A DNA stretch of 62,649 bases from Mangrovihabitans endophyticus (GCF_014646155.1 NZ_BMMX01000032.1:1-62649); one strand, 5' to 3'; numbered from the stretch's first letter, positions 32,483 through 41,422 are shown. Notes: generated by a model not told the origin, from the sequence alone. Program-made: numbers and translations.

Positions 32483-34018
32483 ATGACCTCTCACCCTGTG
32501 ACCCTGTACCGCGGCGGCCGCTTCTACAGCGCCGCGGACCCGCGGGCCACCGCCATGCTGGTTCGTGACGGCCGCATCGACTGGCTCGGTTCCGAGGCCG
32601 ACGCGCCGTCCGCGGACGTCACGGTCGGCCTGGGCGGCGCGCTGGTCACCCCGGCGTTCGTGGACGCGCATCTGCACGCCACCGACACCGGCCTGACCGC
32701 CGGCGGGCTGGACCTGTCCGGGGTGCGCTCGGCGGGGCAGTTGCTGGATGCGGTGCGGGCGTTCGCGGCGGGCCGCCCGTCCGGCGCGGTGGTGCACGGG
32801 CACGGGTGGGACGAGTCGACGTGGGCGGATCAGACGCCACCCGGCGCGCACGAGCTGACCCGGGCGGCGGACGGCCGCCGGGTGTATCTGTCGCAGGCGT
32901 CGGTGCATTCGGCGCTGGTGTCGGCACCGCTGCTGGGCAGCGCCGCGGACACGCCCGGCTACGACGCGTCGGGCTGGCTGAAGGAACAGGCGCATCACGC
33001 GGCGCGGGCGGTGGCGCTGGGGTCGCTGACCGCGCAGGAGCGGACCGCGGCGCAGCGCACCGCGCTGGCGGCGGCGGCCGCGGCGGGGGTGGCGGCGGTG
33101 CACGAGTGCGCCGGGCCGGGCACGTCCAGCGAGGCGGATTTCGCGTCGGTGCTGGCCCTGTCCGGCGCCGGACTGCCGGAGGTGTTCGGCTACTGGGGTG
33201 AGCTGGGCGGTGCGGCCAAGGCCCGGGAACTGGGCGCGGTCGGCGCGGCCGGGGACCTGTACGCCGATGGTGCGCTGGGGTCGCGGACGGCGTCGCTGCG
33301 GGAGCCGTACGTGGACGGTCCGGGCTGCGGCGAGGCGTTCGTGACCGCGGAGCAGGCGGCCGGGCATCTGCTGGACTGCATGAGCGTCGGCGTGCAGGGC
33401 GGTTTTCACGCCATCGGGGACGCGGCCATCGCCACGGTTCTGGAGGGGTTCGCGCTGGCCGCGGGCACGGTCGGGGTGGATCGGGTGCGCGCGGGCGGGC
33501 ATCGCATCGAACACGTGGAGCTGGCCGACAAGGCGATGATCGCGGGGATGGTGGAGTTCGGCGTGACGGCGTCCGTGCAGCCGGGCTTCGACATGCTGTG
33601 GGGCGGACCGGACCGGATGTACGCGCAGCGGCTGGGCGTGCCCCGGGCGCTGGCGTCCAATCCGGTGGGGGCGATGCACGCCACCGGGGTGGCGCTGGCG
33701 TTCGGGTCGGATTCGCCGGTGACCGCGATGGACCCGTGGGCGATGGTGGCCGGTGCGGCGGCGCCGCGCAACCCGGCGTACCGGATGAGCGTGCGGGCGG
33801 CGTTCGCGGCGGCCAGCCGCGGCGGGTGGCGGGCCGCGGGCCGCCCGGACACGGGGGTGTTGTCGCCGGGCGCGCCGGCCACGTTCGCGGTGTGGGACGC
33901 CCCGGGCGGGGTGCACGGTGGGCTGCCGGTGCTGCTGCCGGACGTGGACGGGGTGGTGCCGCCGCGGCCGGTGTGCCGGCGCACGGTGCTGCGCGGCGAG
34001 ACGATCTTCGAGGGGTGA
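32483..34018 (+). CDS. YtcJ-like metal-dependent amidohydrolase
   Basis: 511 residues, 5 bases after kdd. Metal-binding motifs of the amidohydrolase 3 subfamily are present: VTPAFVDAHLHATDTG (His-x-His), GFHAIGDAAI, HRIEHVELAD (metal His/Asp region) and FGSDSPV. Family members hydrolyse amide, lactam or cyclic amidine bonds of various substrates. It sits where lysine-fermenting clusters keep other enzymes, so it could process a lactam or cyclic form of an intermediate such as a cyclised 5-amino-3-oxohexanoate (speculation). No N-terminal signal peptide: cytoplasmic. Confidence 0.85.
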   Translation: MTSHPVTLYRGGRFYSAADPRATAMLVRDGRIDWLGSEADAPSADVTVGLGGALVTPAFVDAHLHATDTGLTAGGLDLSGVRSAGQLLDAVRAFAAGRPSGAVVHGHGWDESTWADQTPPGAHELTRAADGRRVYLSQASVHSALVSAPLLGSAADTPGYDASGWLKEQAHHAARAVALGSLTAQERTAAQRTALAAAAAAGVAAVHECAGPGTSSEADFASVLALSGAGLPEVFGYWGELGGAAKARELGAVGAAGDLYADGALGSRTASLREPYVDGPGCGEAFVTAEQAAGHLLDCMSVGVQGGFHAIGDAAIATVLEGFALAAGTVGVDRVRAGGHRIEHVELADKAMIAGMVEFGVTASVQPGFDMLWGGPDRMYAQRLGVPRALASNPVGAMHATGVALAFGSDSPVTAMDPWAMVAGAAAPRNPAYRMSVRAAFAAASRGGWRAAGRPDTGVLSPGAPATFAVWDAPGGVHGGLPVLLPDVDGVVPPRPVCRRTVLRGETIFEG

Positions 34019-34020
34019 CG

Positions 34021-35580
34021 GTGGGCAAGCTGGACCTGGATCCGGAGCTGGTGCGGCGGGCCCGCGCGCTGGCGGCTCGGGCGGGCCGGCCGGTGGTGGA
34101 CCTGGCGCGCACGCACACCACCGTGTCGGTGGAACGGGCGGTGCTGCGCCTGGCCGGGGTGCGCGGCGCCGACCCGGACGGCATCCCGTGGGTGAATCAC
34201 CTGGTGGAGGCGGTCCGCGCGGACGTGGGCCTGGCGCACGGGGCGGCCGTGCCGGTGTTCCACGCGTTGGCCGGCCAGGGTCTGGACGACGTGACGGCGC
34301 TGGCGCAGAAGGCCGCGGCGGGCGCCGTACGGTTCGCGGTGCCGGACCGGCGTGCGCAGGTCACCGCGGCCCGGCGGGCGGCGAAGCGGGCCACCGGCGC
34401 GGGGCTGAAACGGATCGACGCCCGCCGGGCGGAACGGGAGCGGCTGGTGCGCCGGCACGGTGACCCGCCGCGCCGGCCGTGGATCTATCTGATCGTGGCC
34501 ACCGGCGACATCAGGGAGGACATCCCGCAGGCGCAGGCGGCGGCGCGGGCCGGCGCGGACGTGATCGCGGTGATCCGGTCGACCGGGCAGTCGCTGCTGG
34601 ACTACGTGCCGGAGGGCGCCACCCGGGAAGGGTTCGCCGGCACCTACGCGACGCAGGAGAACTTCCGGCTGATGCGTGCGGCGCTGGACGAGACCAGCCG
34701 GGAGGTGGGCCGGTACGTGCGGCTGACCAACTACGCGAGCGGCCTGTGCATGCCGGAGATGGCGGTGCTGGCCGGCCTGGAACGGCTGGACATGATGCTC
34801 AACGACTCGATGTACGGCATCCTGTTCCGCGACATCAACCCGGTGCGCACGTTCGTCGACCAGCGGTTCTCCCGTCAGGTGCACGCCCGTGCGGGCATCA
34901 TCATCAACACCGGTGAGGACAACTACCTGACCACCGCGGACGCGGTGGACGCGGCGCACACGGTGACCGTGTCGCAGTTGCTCAACGAATACTTCGCGCA
35001 CGAGGCGGGGCTGGGCGACGCGCTGCTCGGCCTGGGGCACGCGTTCGAGATCAACCCGGATCTGCCGGAGTCGTTCCGGATGGAGCTGGCGCACGCCCTG
35101 CTGGCCCGGGAGCTGTTCCCGGACGCGCCGCTGAAGTGGATGCCGCCGACCAAGCACATGACCGGGGACGTGTTCCGCGGCAACCTGCTGGACGGCTTCT
35201 TCAACCTGGCGGGGGCGCTGACCGGGCAGGGCATTCTGCTGGTCGGGATGATGACCGAGGCGGTGGTGACGCCGTGGCTGAGCGACCGGGACATCGCCCT
35301 GCAGAACGTGCGGTACGTGCTGGACGGCGCCGGCAACCTGCACGAGGATTTCGTGCCGGCGCCCGGCGGGTTCATTCAGCAGCGGGCGTCGCGGGTGCTG
35401 GCGGAGGCGGTGCGGTTGCTGGAACGCATCGTCGGGGACACGCTGCTGACCGCGATCGGCGACGGCACGTTCGGGATCATGAAGCGGCCCGCGGACCGGG
35501 GCAAGGGCCGCGACGGGGTGGCGGCGCACGCCGAGGACTACTACAACCCGGTGACCGAGGCGCTGGAGGCACACCCATGA
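34021..35580 (+). CDS. kamD: Lysine 5,6-aminomutase alpha subunit (KamD)
   Basis: 519 residues from GTG 34021 (an overlapping GTG at 34015 is possible). Family segments: LDPELVRRARALAARAGRPVVDLARTHTTVSVERAVLRLAG, IYLIVATGDIREDIPQAQAAARAGADVIAVIRSTGQSLLDYVPEG, YATQENFRLMRAALDE, LNDSMYGILFRDINPVRTFVDQ and PPTKHMTGDVF. With KamE it forms the adenosylcobalamin- and PLP-dependent mutase that moves the terminal amino group of beta-lysine (or D-lysine) from C6 to C5. KamE overlaps by ATGA. Confidence 0.93.
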   Translation: MGKLDLDPELVRRARALAARAGRPVVDLARTHTTVSVERAVLRLAGVRGADPDGIPWVNHLVEAVRADVGLAHGAAVPVFHALAGQGLDDVTALAQKAAAGAVRFAVPDRRAQVTAARRAAKRATGAGLKRIDARRAERERLVRRHGDPPRRPWIYLIVATGDIREDIPQAQAAARAGADVIAVIRSTGQSLLDYVPEGATREGFAGTYATQENFRLMRAALDETSREVGRYVRLTNYASGLCMPEMAVLAGLERLDMMLNDSMYGILFRDINPVRTFVDQRFSRQVHARAGIIINTGEDNYLTTADAVDAAHTVTVSQLLNEYFAHEAGLGDALLGLGHAFEINPDLPESFRMELAHALLARELFPDAPLKWMPPTKHMTGDVFRGNLLDGFFNLAGALTGQGILLVGMMTEAVVTPWLSDRDIALQNVRYVLDGAGNLHEDFVPAPGGFIQQRASRVLAEAVRLLERIVGDTLLTAIGDGTFGIMKRPADRGKGRDGVAAHAEDYYNPVTEALEAHP

Positions 35581-36317
35581 GCGTCGTCCGCCCGTACGGC
35601 GACACCACCGGCGACGGCATGGCCCAGTTGTCGTTCACCCTGCCGGTGCCGCACGACAAGCGCGCCGAGGGCGCCGCGCTGCAATTGGCCGCGACGATGG
35701 GCATGGACCCGGCGATGCTGGTGCACGCCCGGCAGATGGGTGAGCGGCACACCTTCTTCGTCGTGTACGGGCGGGTGACGCACCTGGTCGACACCGCCGC
35801 CGTGCGGGTGGTGGAACGCGACTATCCGCTGCTGGGCGCCGGCGCGGTGAACGCGGTGATCAAACGGCGGTTGCGGCGCAAACTGTCGGTGGTGGGCGCG
35901 TGCATCGGCACCGACGCGCACACCGTGGGCATCGACGCGATCCTCAACGTCAAGGGCGTCGCCGGGGAGAAGGGCCTGGAGTACTACCGGGAGATGGCGG
36001 TGACCAACATGGGCGCGCAGGTGTCCGTGCCGGACCTGGTGGAGACGGCCCGCGCGCGCCGCGCGGACGCGGTGCTGGTGTCGCAGGTGGTCACCCAGCG
36101 CGACGCGCATCTGCACAACACGCGGGCGATGGCGGCGGCGTTCCGGGAGGCGCTGCCGGCCGGGCGGCGCCCGCTGCTGATCGTGGGCGGTCCCCGGTTC
36201 GACGAGCTGATGGCCGCCGAGCTGGGCGTGGACCGCATCTTCGGCCGCGGCACCACGCCCCGCGAGGTGGCGTCGTACCTGGTGCACGCGCTGTTCGGCG
36301 ACGAGGGGGAACGCTGA
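35577..36317 (+). CDS. kamE: Lysine 5,6-aminomutase beta subunit, B12-binding (KamE)
   Basis: 246 residues. An N-terminal PLP-Lys-containing segment and a C-terminal Rossmann-like cobalamin domain. The B12-binding motif is GTDAHTVGIDAIL (Asp-x-His-x-x-Gly with the lower-ligand His); ILNVKGVAGEKGLEYY carries the Lys that forms the Schiff base with PLP in this family. Overlaps kamD (ATGA) and its stop overlaps the kal start by one base. Confidence 0.93.
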   Translation: MSVVRPYGDTTGDGMAQLSFTLPVPHDKRAEGAALQLAATMGMDPAMLVHARQMGERHTFFVVYGRVTHLVDTAAVRVVERDYPLLGAGAVNAVIKRRLRRKLSVVGACIGTDAHTVGIDAILNVKGVAGEKGLEYYREMAVTNMGAQVSVPDLVETARARRADAVLVSQVVTQRDAHLHNTRAMAAAFREALPAGRRPLLIVGGPRFDELMAAELGVDRIFGRGTTPREVASYLVHALFGDEGER

Positions 36318-36682
36318 TGATCACGGTGACGCATCGCCGGTACGTGCCGTACGCGCACGCCCACTACGCGGGGCACCTGGTCGACGGGGCGTACACGCTG
36401 GGCCTGTTCGGTGACGTGGCGACGGAGATCTGCATCCGGATGGACGGCGACGAGGGTTTGTTCGCGTGCTACGACGACGTGCAGTTCCGGGCGCCGGTGC
36501 GCGCGGGTGACATGTTGGAGGCGACCGGCACGGTGGTGCGGGTAGGCACCCGGTCGCGGCGCATCGAGTTCACCGCCCGGGTGGTGTGCCGTGGCGGTGA
36601 CGCCTCGGCGGCGGCGGTGCTGGACGAACCGATCGTGGCGGTGACCGCGACCGGCACCGTGGTCGTGCCGCCGAAGCCGTGA
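36317..36682 (+). CDS. kal: 3-aminobutyryl-CoA ammonia lyase (Kal), hotdog fold
   Basis: 121 residues, the usual length. The single hotdog domain shows YVPYAHAHYAGHLVDGAYTLGLFGDVATEICIRMDGDEGLFACYDDVQFRAPVRAGDMLEATG, a close match to the pattern of Kal from lysine-fermenting bacteria (remembered). It removes ammonia from 3-aminobutyryl-CoA to give crotonyl-CoA. GTG start of the next gene overlaps by 4 bases. Confidence 0.85.
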   Translation: MITVTHRRYVPYAHAHYAGHLVDGAYTLGLFGDVATEICIRMDGDEGLFACYDDVQFRAPVRAGDMLEATGTVVRVGTRSRRIEFTARVVCRGGDASAAAVLDEPIVAVTATGTVVVPPKP

Positions 36683-37992
36683 GCGGCGTCGCCGTGCACC
36701 GTGCGGTCTGCGTGGACGTCGGGTCGACGTACACGAAGGCCTGCCTGGTGGACCTGGACGGCGGCGCGCTGATCTGCGGGACGCAGACGCCGACCACCGC
36801 GTCCTCGGACGTGCTGACCGGGCTGGACGCGGCGGTGTCGGCGCTGGGCGACACCGCCGCCGGCGCGGCCGGGTGGTACGTCTGCTCGTCGGCCGGCGGC
36901 GGTCTGCGCCTGGCCGTGGTCGGGTACGAGGCGCTGGTGACCGCCGAGGCCGCGCACCGGGCCGGGCTGTCCGCCGGTGCCCGGGTGGTGCATGTGGCCG
37001 CCGGGCCGCTGGACGCCGCCGGCCTGGACGGCCTGCGCGCTGCCCGCCCCGACGTGATCCTGCTGGCCGGCGGCACCGACGGCGGTGACGGGTCGGTGCT
37101 GCTGCACAACGCCCGCCGGCTGGCCGCCGCCCGCCTGCGGGTGCCGGTGGTGGTGGCCGGCAACGCCGAGGCCCGCCCCGACGCGGCGCGGGCGCTGGCC
37201 GAGCGCCGGGTGCCGGTGACGGTCACCGGGAACGTGCTGCCCCGCATCGGGGTGTTCGACGCCGGCCCGGCCCGCGCGGCGGTCCGGGCGGTGTTCCTGG
37301 AACACGTCATCGGCGGCAAACGGCTCTCCCGCGGCCGCCGGTTCGCCTCGCTGGTGCGCTGCGCCACCCCGGACGCGGTGCTCGCCGGGGTGGAGGTGCT
37401 CGCCGACATGACCGGTGCCGGGGTGCTGGTGATCGACGTGGGCGGGGCGACCACCGACGTGTACTCGGCGCTGGTGCCGGACGCCGAGCGGGACACCGGG
37501 CCGCGCCGCGACGTGGCGGGCACGGCATGGCGGTCCCGCACGGTGGAGGGCGACCTGGGCGTGGCGGCCGGCGCGCCCGGTGCGGTCGCGGCGGCGCGGG
37601 CGGAGAACCTGCCCGTCCCGGACCTGCCCGTCCCGGACCTGCCCGGCGCGCGCCGGCACTCGGGCGTGACGGACCGGGAACTGGCCGCGGTCGCCGCGGT
37701 GGTGGCGTCGCGCCGGCACGCCCGCGGGCACCGCAGCGGGCCGGGCCTGCCCCGCACCGGCGGCCGGGACCTGCGTGACGTGCGGCTGGTGGTGGGCTCC
37801 GGCGGGGTGCTGCGGCACGGTGGCGGCCCGGCGGTGCTCGCGGCGGTGCTGGGCGACACCGGCGGCGGCTGGGTGCCGCCGCAGGCCGCCCGCCGTGTGG
37901 TGGACGCCGACTACGTGCTGGCGGCGGCCGGGCTGCTCGCCGCGGATCATCCGCGGGCGGCGGCGGGGCTGCTGACCCGCCTGACGGAGTGA
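36679..37992 (+). CDS. MutL/GlmL-like reactivating ATPase of B12-dependent mutases
   Basis: 437 residues from GTG 36679. An actin/Hsp70-like ATPase with phosphate 1 motif RAVCVDVGSTYTKACLVDL, adenosine-region VLVIDVGGATTDVYS and VVGSGGVLRHGG. Proteins of this MutL/GlmL type accompany glutamate mutase, ornithine and lysine aminomutases and are believed to reactivate cobalamin enzymes by exchanging damaged cofactor. In the lysine set the reactivase is called KamB/KamC; which form this corresponds to is uncertain. Contains a short repeated PVPDL segment. Last gene of the operon. Confidence 0.8.
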   Translation: MSGVAVHRAVCVDVGSTYTKACLVDLDGGALICGTQTPTTASSDVLTGLDAAVSALGDTAAGAAGWYVCSSAGGGLRLAVVGYEALVTAEAAHRAGLSAGARVVHVAAGPLDAAGLDGLRAARPDVILLAGGTDGGDGSVLLHNARRLAAARLRVPVVVAGNAEARPDAARALAERRVPVTVTGNVLPRIGVFDAGPARAAVRAVFLEHVIGGKRLSRGRRFASLVRCATPDAVLAGVEVLADMTGAGVLVIDVGGATTDVYSALVPDAERDTGPRRDVAGTAWRSRTVEGDLGVAAGAPGAVAAARAENLPVPDLPVPDLPGARRHSGVTDRELAAVAAVVASRRHARGHRSGPGLPRTGGRDLRDVRLVVGSGGVLRHGGGPAVLAAVLGDTGGGWVPPQAARRVVDADYVLAAAGLLAADHPRAAAGLLTRLTE

Positions 37993-38062
37993 GCGCCGTC
38001 GCCCGTTCGGGTGCCGCGTGACACGCCGACGGGTGCGACACGCCCATGGCGTTGCGGGCCGG

Positions 38063-38093
38063 TTGACAGGCCGCCGGGGTGCCGACGTACCGT
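38063..38093 (+). promoter_or_regulatory. Housekeeping-type promoter upstream of the lnt leader
   Basis: A perfect -35 TTGACA (38063-38068) and TANNNT -10 TACCGT (38088-38093), 19-base spacing. It would start transcription near 38100, about 400 bases before the lnt start. Confidence 0.55.
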
Positions 38094-38380
38094 CTTCGGG
38101 TCCAACACGGCAAGCGGTTGTTGTTCGCTTCGTTCCTTCGCCCACTGGCCGCCGTCCCCGGCACCGGTGCCCGCTGCGGCACCGCTCGGGAGCGTGCGCA
38201 CGCCAGGTCCAGGGGGTGGGGGTCGGCGGGGCGGCGCGAACCGGCCGCGACCCGGTGGCGTCAGCAGTGCAGCGGGGCCAGTAGACAACGGCATGCCGCG
38301 GGCCGCCAGCCCGTGTGCGCGCCGGTCCGAAGGTGCCGACTCCACCGACTGCCGCGCCGACCGTGCCGGACGAGGCAACA

Positions 38381-38418
38381 ACCGCGGCGCGGCCTGCACG
38401 GGCGGGCCGCGCCGCGGT
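38381..38418 (+). terminator. 14-base-pair hairpin in the leader
   Basis: ACCGCGGCGCGGCC (38381-38394) pairs perfectly with 38405-38418 around a 10-base loop. No T-run follows. It may terminate the upstream transcript or act as an attenuator before lnt. Confidence 0.55.
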
Positions 38419-38485
38419 GCCCACCGCCCGTCGGTGATCCGGCAGGCGGCGATGATGCGGCAGGCTGCGACGCCTCGTCGGCAGG

Positions 38486-38491
38486 TAGCCT
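38486..38491 (+). promoter_or_regulatory. -10 hexamer TAGCCT before lnt (possible leaderless start)
   Basis: TAGCCT (TANNNT) ends 7 bases before GTG 38499, with no Shine-Dalgarno sequence between. The lnt start could be leaderless, independent of the upstream promoter. Confidence 0.4.
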
Positions 38492-38498
38492 TCCGCTC

Positions 38499-40118
38499 GT
38501 GACCATGACGTTGCCGCCCCCCACCGCGCAGGCCACCACACCCGCGCCCGCGCCGCAGCCGGTGCGCCGCTGGGCGGCCGTCGCCATGGCCGCCGCCGCC
38601 GGCCTGGCGCTGCTGTTCGCCTTCCCGCCGTTCGGGTGGTGGTTCCTCGCCCCGGCCGGCACCGCCCTGCTGGCCGTCGCCACCCACCGCCGCCGGCTGC
38701 GCGCCGGGCTGGGCCTGGGCCTGATCGCCGGGCTGACGTGTTTCGTGCCGATGCTGCACTGGACCAGCTTCGCGGCGGGCTGGCTGCCGTGGATCCTGCT
38801 GTCCGGCGCGCAGGCAGGCTACCTGGCCCTGCTGGGCCTGGCCGCCGCGTGGACCTCCCCGCTGATCGACCGGTGGCGTGCCCTGTGGCCGCTGGTCACC
38901 GGGCTGCTGTGGACCGCCCAGGAGGCGCTGCGCGACCGGGCGCCGTTCGGGGGTTTCCCGTGGGGCCGGCTGGCGTTCAGCCAGGGCGACGCCCCGGCCC
39001 TGCGGTTCGCGGTGCTCGGCGGCGCGCCGCTTGTCACGTTCGTGGTGGCGGCCACCGGCGGGCTGCTGGCGGCTCTGATGTGGCGGCGGCTCCGGCCGGT
39101 CAGCACCCCGGCCCTGCTGGGCGGCCTGGGCTACCTGGCCGCGGGGGCGCTGCTGGTGGCCGGCGGGGCGCTGCTGCCCGCCGCCGCGCCCGGCGGCACC
39201 CGGGCCGTGGTGGCGCTGGTGCAGGGCAATGTGCCCCGGCTCGGCCTGGATTTCAACGCGCAGCGCCGCGCGGTGCTGGACAACCACGTCAACGCCACGC
39301 TGCGGCTGGCCGGTGACGTGGCCGCCGGGCGCCGCCCCCAGCCGGACCTGGTGGTGTGGCCGGAGAACTCCAGCGACATCGACCCGCTGCGCAACCCGGA
39401 CGCAGCCCAGCGCATCGCCGCCGCGGCGTCCGCGATCCGGGCGCCCATCCTGGTCGGCGCGGTGCTGCACACCGACACCCCGGGCGAGATCAAGAACGCC
39501 GGGATCCTCTGGCAGCCGGTCACCGGCCCGGACCTCGACCAGACGTACGTGAAACGGCATCCCGTGCCGTTCGCCGAGTACATGCCGCTGCGCCCGGTGG
39601 CCCGTCTCGTGTCGGACAAGGTCGAGCTGGTGAAGAACATGCTCTCCGGTGACCGGCCCGGAGTGGTGCGGGCCGGCCCGGTCACCCTGGGCGACGTGAT
39701 CTGCTTCGAGGTCGCGTACGACGGGATCGTCCGGGACACGGTGACCGGCGGCGCGCAGATCCTCGCGGTGCAGACCAACAACGCCACCTTCGACGAGGCG
39801 GAGGCCCGGCAGCAACTGGCGATGGTGCGGTTGCGGGCGGTGGAGCACGGGCGCGAGTCGCTGATGGCGTCCACCGTCGGGGTGTCCGCGTTCGTGGGCA
39901 CGGCGGGGCAGGTGCGGGCTTCGACCGGCTTCAACGTCGATGCGGTGGTAGTGCGTGAAATGCGGCTCGGCGGAGCGCGTACGCTAGCCACTCGCGTGGG
40001 CAACCGGCCCGAGATGGCGGCTGTCGTGCTGGCCGCCGTCGCGATCATCGCCGCGTTCCCGCTGCGCCGCCGGCGCGGCGGCGGGGACGCGCACCCGAGG
40101 ACGGCGGAGGAACGGTGA
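38499..40118 (+). CDS. lnt: Apolipoprotein N-acyltransferase
   Basis: 539 residues from GTG 38499 (ATG at 38505 two codons on). Six to eight N-terminal membrane helices are followed by the extracytoplasmic nitrilase-like domain. The catalytic triad is in place: Glu in VVWPENSS, Lys in YVKRHPVPFAEY, Cys in GDVICFEVAYD; a final helix (AAVVLAAVAIIAAFPL) ends the fold. It N-acylates the lipid-modified Cys of mature lipoproteins. It is followed with a 4-base overlap by the polyprenol-phosphate mannose synthase, the two halves being a single fused protein (Ppm1) in mycobacteria. Confidence 0.95.
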   Translation: MTMTLPPPTAQATTPAPAPQPVRRWAAVAMAAAAGLALLFAFPPFGWWFLAPAGTALLAVATHRRRLRAGLGLGLIAGLTCFVPMLHWTSFAAGWLPWILLSGAQAGYLALLGLAAAWTSPLIDRWRALWPLVTGLLWTAQEALRDRAPFGGFPWGRLAFSQGDAPALRFAVLGGAPLVTFVVAATGGLLAALMWRRLRPVSTPALLGGLGYLAAGALLVAGGALLPAAAPGGTRAVVALVQGNVPRLGLDFNAQRRAVLDNHVNATLRLAGDVAAGRRPQPDLVVWPENSSDIDPLRNPDAAQRIAAAASAIRAPILVGAVLHTDTPGEIKNAGILWQPVTGPDLDQTYVKRHPVPFAEYMPLRPVARLVSDKVELVKNMLSGDRPGVVRAGPVTLGDVICFEVAYDGIVRDTVTGGAQILAVQTNNATFDEAEARQQLAMVRLRAVEHGRESLMASTVGVSAFVGTAGQVRASTGFNVDAVVVREMRLGGARTLATRVGNRPEMAAVVLAAVAIIAAFPLRRRRGGGDAHPRTAEER

Positions 40119-40903
40119 GCGAGGCGGAAGGATATCCGGGGATCGGCAGGGTCCTCGTGATCATCCCGACCTACAACGAGGCGGAGAACATCCGGCTCAT
40201 CACGGACCGGGTGCGCCGGGCGGTGCCCGCCGTGGACATCCTCGTCGCCGACGACAACTCGCCGGACGGGACCGGGGCGATCGCCGACGAACTCGCCGCG
40301 GCCGACAACCACATCTTCGTGCTGCACCGCGCTGGCAAGGAAGGCCTGGGCGCCGCCTACGTGGCCGGTTTCGGCTGGGCCAAGGACAAGGGCTACGACG
40401 CGGTCGTCGAGATGGACGCCGACGGGTCGCACGCCCCCGAAGAGCTCACCGCGATGCTGGACGTGCTGCGCGAGGTCGACGCCGTGCTCGGCACCCGGTA
40501 CGTGCCCGGCGGCTCGGTGCACAACTGGCCGATGCACCGGCTGCTGCTGTCCCGCGGCGGCAACATCTACATCCGTCTGGCGCTGGGCATGCCGTTCAAG
40601 GACGCCACCGGCGGCTACCGCGCCTACCGGATGTCCGTGCTGGACACCATCGACGTGGACACCGTCGCCTCCCAGGGATACTCGTTCCAGGTGGAACTGG
40701 CCTGGCGGGCCTACCGGCAGGGCTTCCGCATCGCCGAAGTGCCGATCACCTTCACCGAACGCGAACGCGGCGCCAGCAAGATGAGCGGCAACATCTTCAA
40801 GGAGCAGTTGCTGCGCGTGACCCTGTGGGGCGTGCAGGCCCGCCGGGACGCGCTGCTGAACCGGCTGGGCCGCCGGCCCCGTCGGGGCTCCACCTGGCCC
40901 TGA
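40115..40903 (+). CDS. Polyprenol monophosphomannose synthase (Dpm1/Ppm1 family GT2)
   Basis: 262 residues from GTG 40115. GT-A fold: VLVIIPTYNEAENI, LVADDNSPDGTGAIADEL, the DxD-like metal motif in VVEMDADGSHAPEEL, GTRYVPGG, and the acceptor-side EVPITFTERERGASKMS. It transfers mannose from GDP-mannose to polyprenol phosphate on the membrane; the product is used for lipomannan and protein O-mannosylation in actinobacteria. It lacks the C-terminal membrane helices of some homologues. GTGA overlap with lnt. Confidence 0.93.
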   Translation: MSEAEGYPGIGRVLVIIPTYNEAENIRLITDRVRRAVPAVDILVADDNSPDGTGAIADELAAADNHIFVLHRAGKEGLGAAYVAGFGWAKDKGYDAVVEMDADGSHAPEELTAMLDVLREVDAVLGTRYVPGGSVHNWPMHRLLLSRGGNIYIRLALGMPFKDATGGYRAYRMSVLDTIDVDTVASQGYSFQVELAWRAYRQGFRIAEVPITFTERERGASKMSGNIFKEQLLRVTLWGVQARRDALLNRLGRRPRRGSTWP

Positions 40904-40929
40904 CAGGTTTCCGTGTCATGCTGGAAGGC

Positions 40930-41418
40930 ATGATGCGCCGCGGTCTCGCCCTTGTTCCCGTCGTCGTGCTGGTGCTGGCGGTCGCCGAGATCGCCACGTT
41001 CGTGGCGGCGGTGCACGCCGTCGGCGCCGGCTGGGCGCTGCTCGCCCTCGCCGCGTTCAGCGTGACCGGTCTGATGCTGCTGCGCCGCGAAGGGGTGCGC
41101 GGGTGGCACGCGTTCCGGGACGCCGCGCAGGACGGCCGGCCACCCGGAGACCAGGTGAGCCATTCGCTGGTGGGCCTGCTGGGCGCGCTGCTGCTGGCGG
41201 CGCCGGGGTTCCTCAGCGGGCTGGCCGGGCTGCTCCTGCTGGTGCCGCCGGTGCGAGTGCTCACCCGCCACGGCGTGCGCCGCGCGGCCGAGCGCCGGGT
41301 GTCCTCAGCGGTGGCGGGTGATCTGTTCGGCCCCCGCCGGGTGCGTGTCCACCAGGAGGACCCGCCCGCGCCGCAGGCGCCGACCGGCGACATCGTTGAG
41401 GGGGAAATCGTCCGTTGA
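40930..41418 (+). CDS. fxsA: FxsA-family membrane protein
   Basis: 162 residues; start is ATG 40930, though ATG 40918 and 40933 are also in frame. Four hydrophobic segments make up the FxsA domain (LALVPVVVLVLAVAEIATF, WALLALAAFSVTGLMLL, LVGLLGALLLAAPGFLSG, LAGLLLLVPPVRVL); GDxxxxxLVGLLGALLLxxPGFLSxxxG is the FxsA signature. Family role is inner-membrane, affecting phage exclusion in E. coli; in actinobacteria unknown. Confidence 0.85.
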   Translation: MMRRGLALVPVVVLVLAVAEIATFVAAVHAVGAGWALLALAAFSVTGLMLLRREGVRGWHAFRDAAQDGRPPGDQVSHSLVGLLGALLLAAPGFLSGLAGLLLLVPPVRVLTRHGVRRAAERRVSSAVAGDLFGPRRVRVHQEDPPAPQAPTGDIVEGEIVR

Positions 41419-41422
41419 CGCG

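Larger units (their letters stand above)
37993..38498 (+). ncRNA. Candidate structured RNA or long leader upstream of lnt
   Basis: Between the MutL-like gene and lnt there are about 500 bases with no convincing gene: all frames read as low-complexity Arg/Pro/Ala-rich peptides. It has its own promoter-like TTGACA-N19-TACCGT (38063-38093), so RNA would start near 38100, and a 14-base-pair hairpin at 38381-38418. A start with its own -10 (TAGCCT, 38486) lies just before lnt GTG. The stretch could thus be an independent transcript of about 320 nt ending at the hairpin, or a regulated leader. I could not match it to RNase P, tmRNA, 6S or a cobalamin riboswitch by eye. Confidence 0.35.

Noticed and set aside
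38079..38498. In-frame N-terminal extension of lnt
   Set aside because: Low-complexity peptide with no helix or signal; Lnt homologues start near 38499.
37993..38498. Cobalamin riboswitch for the B12-dependent pathway
   Set aside because: No B12-box-like consensus (such as GCCACTG plus the conserved core) found; region is downstream of the mutase genes.
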